Assembly (NCBI GenBank): GCA_964481165.1
Contig: CAYZYC010000036.1
Coordinates: 1 to 22,136 of the forward strand
DNA length: 22,136 nucleotides
Direction of reading: 5' to 3'
Source: Zeimonas sp964481165
GTDB lineage: Bacteria > Pseudomonadota > Gammaproteobacteria > Burkholderiales > Burkholderiaceae_E
Below are positions 21,263-22,136 of this stretch, piece after piece. A program made the position numbers and the translations under genes. The notes under the pieces were generated by a model. The model saw nothing but the letters and a program-made list of their open reading frames with translations. It searched no databases and was not told the DNA's origin. The stretch's first letter is position 1. Each line of letters starts with the position of its first letter.

Positions 21263-21997
21263 CTACAGGTAGAGCATGCGTTCGCGCTCGTCGGCCGTCG
21301 GTACGAATCCGCGCGTCTGGTAGAAGTCGAAGATCGCCTCGACGACGAGCGCCGGGTCGTCGATCACCTGGATCAGCTCCAGGTCTCCGTCGGAGATCAG
21401 TGCGTTGCCGCTCAGCTGCACGCGCATCCATTCGAGCAGGCCGCCCCAGAAGGCCGTGTCCATCAGGATCACCGGTATGCGGCGACCCATGCGGGTCTGC
21501 ACCATCGTCAGCACTTCGAACAGCTCGTCGAGCGTACCGAACCCGCCGGGTGCCGCGACGAATGCGGTGGCGTACTTCGCGAACGCGACCTTGCGCGCGA
21601 AGAAGTGGCGGAACCGAAGCGAGATGTCCTGGAAGTCGTTGCCGCTCTGCTCCATCGGCAGCTGGATGTTCAACCCGACCGATGCCGACTTGCCCTCGTG
21701 GCCGCCGCGATTGGCCGCTTCCATGATTCCCGGGCCGCCGCCCGAGATGATCGCGAAGCCCGCATCGGACAGGCGTCGCGCAACCTCGACGGTGCGGTCG
21801 TACCACGGGTTGCCTTCGTGCACGCGCGCGCTGCCGAAGATCGACACCGCCGGACGGATGTCGGCGAGGCGCTCGGTGGCTTCGACGAACTCTGAGATAA
21901 TTCCGAAGATATGCCATGACTCGCGCGCCTTCAGCGACGTCGACCGCTCAGGGCTTTCGATCGCGCGCAACTGCGGCACCTGCTTGCTGCTGGACAT
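21263..21997 (-). CDS. LOG-family (TIGR00730) Rossmann-fold protein, probable nucleotide 5'-monophosphate nucleosidase
   Basis: This 244-residue protein has the family motifs ISGGGPGIMEAANRGG and PGGFGTLDELFEVLTMVQ (PGGxGTxxE). These define lysine-decarboxylase-like or LOG proteins that cleave the N-glycosidic bond of nucleoside 5'-monophosphates; the older 'lysine decarboxylase' name is not supported. The upstream helix region LKARESWHIFGIISEFVE is typical of the long form. The start MSSSKQVPQLRAIES (ATG 21997) was chosen by family length; an in-frame extension to 22093 would be antisense to polA and reads as non-coding. This ATG shares two bases with the divergent polA ATG (CATG). It leads the thrB operon. 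Confidence 0.9.
   Translation of the reverse strand: MSSSKQVPQLRAIESPERSTSLKARESWHIFGIISEFVEATERLADIRPAVSIFGSARVHEGNPWYDRTVEVARRLSDAGFAIISGGGPGIMEAANRGGHEGKSASVGLNIQLPMEQSGNDFQDISLRFRHFFARKVAFAKYATAFVAAPGGFGTLDELFEVLTMVQTRMGRRIPVILMDTAFWGGLLEWMRVQLSGNALISDGDLELIQVIDDPALVVEAIFDFYQTRGFVPTADERERMLYL
21893..21901 (+). promoter_or_regulatory. polA: Candidate extended -10 element for polA
   Basis: TGAGATAAT fits an extended -10 (TG-N-hexamer) with GATAAT matching five of six positions. It lies inside the 5' part of the LOG-family gene, about 95 nt before the polA ATG. No -35 was seen. Because the polA and LOG start codons overlap, the polA promoter must lie within LOG coding sequence, which makes this site of interest. 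Confidence 0.3.
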
Positions 21998-22136
21998 GTC
22001 TGAAGAAACGCTTCTGCTGGTTGACGGGTCGGGGTATCTGTATCGCGCTTTCCACGCGCTTCCGGATCTGCGCAACAAGTCGGGGGAGCCCACCGGCGCA
22101 ACCTACGGCATGGTGGCGATGCTACGGCGTCTGCGT
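21996..22136 (+). CDS. polA: DNA polymerase I, N-terminal fragment (runs off the window)
   Basis: The 47 visible residues begin MSEETLLLVDGSGYLYRAFH and continue ALPDLRNKSGEPTGATYGMV. This is the start of the 5'-3' exonuclease domain of bacterial DNA polymerase I; the Asp of VDG is a metal ligand of the nuclease. The ATG is fixed by close agreement with the usual opening of the family. Polymerase and proofreading domains lie beyond the window. The gene is divergent from the LOG-family gene, with overlapping start codons. Confidence 0.95.
   Translation, partial: MSEETLLLVDGSGYLYRAFHALPDLRNKSGEPTGATYGMVAMLRRLR

Noticed and set aside
1..22136. CRISPR arrays, transposases, integrases, tRNA or rRNA genes.
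   Set aside because: No spacer-repeat pattern with unique spacers, no transposase or integrase motif and no tRNA-like or rRNA segment was seen. The tandem arrays are contiguous with no spacers.

Overview
The window reads as chromosomal DNA of a very GC-rich betaproteobacterium, most likely of the order Burkholderiales. That placement is inferred from gene content and order: polA, a LOG-family gene, thrB of the APH-fold type, a BPSS1780-type membrane protein and uvrD lie together, and the O2-independent ubiquinone genes ubiT/ubiU/ubiV are present. Two runs of exactly 100 N (14300-14399 and 18240-18339) look like scaffolding placeholders, so this is probably a draft or metagenome assembly.

Layout. 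1-237 (minus): start of a cytochrome P450, cut by the window edge. 335-5089 (minus): the complete asnO-ngg-M42 peptidase trio for the osmoprotectant N-acetylglutaminylglutamine amide (NAGGN). 5249-9932 (minus): nnrS-ubiU-ubiV-ubiT-purU, an apparent low-oxygen operon with a TTG-N8-CAA (FNR/Dnr-type) box upstream of nnrS that overlaps the stop codon of otsB. 10013-13068 (minus): otsA-otsB for trehalose synthesis, with OtsA carrying an N-terminal two-helix membrane module. 13173-16218 (plus): glucokinase and a GH15 hydrolase, probably a trehalase, diverging from otsA. 16371-16862 (plus): a small OmpA-like domain protein. 16915-19410 (plus): uvrD. 19462-21997 (minus): LOG-family protein, thrB and BPSS1780-type protein. 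21996-22136 (plus): start of polA.

How the genes fit together. Two osmolyte systems, NAGGN and trehalose, flank a respiration/nitric-oxide module. The otsAB and glk/GH15 pairs form a divergent make-and-recycle unit: OtsA/OtsB make trehalose from UDP-glucose and glucose-6-phosphate, a trehalase would release glucose, and glucokinase would return it to glucose-6-phosphate.

The least explained structure is not a gene family. Short tandem duplications occur repeatedly at or near coding ends: 15-bp units at the start of ngg, 18-bp units across the glk/GH15 junction, a 15-bp duplication over the GH15 stop codon, a 26-bp duplication over the uvrD stop codon, 15-bp units at the end of the BPSS1780-type gene, a degenerate 15-bp run inside glk, and a 6-bp Ser-Ala microsatellite inside uvrD. 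Both assembly gaps fall exactly inside such arrays, so the true arrays may be longer than shown. Most genes are identified with confidence from motifs; promoters and operon regulation are inference.
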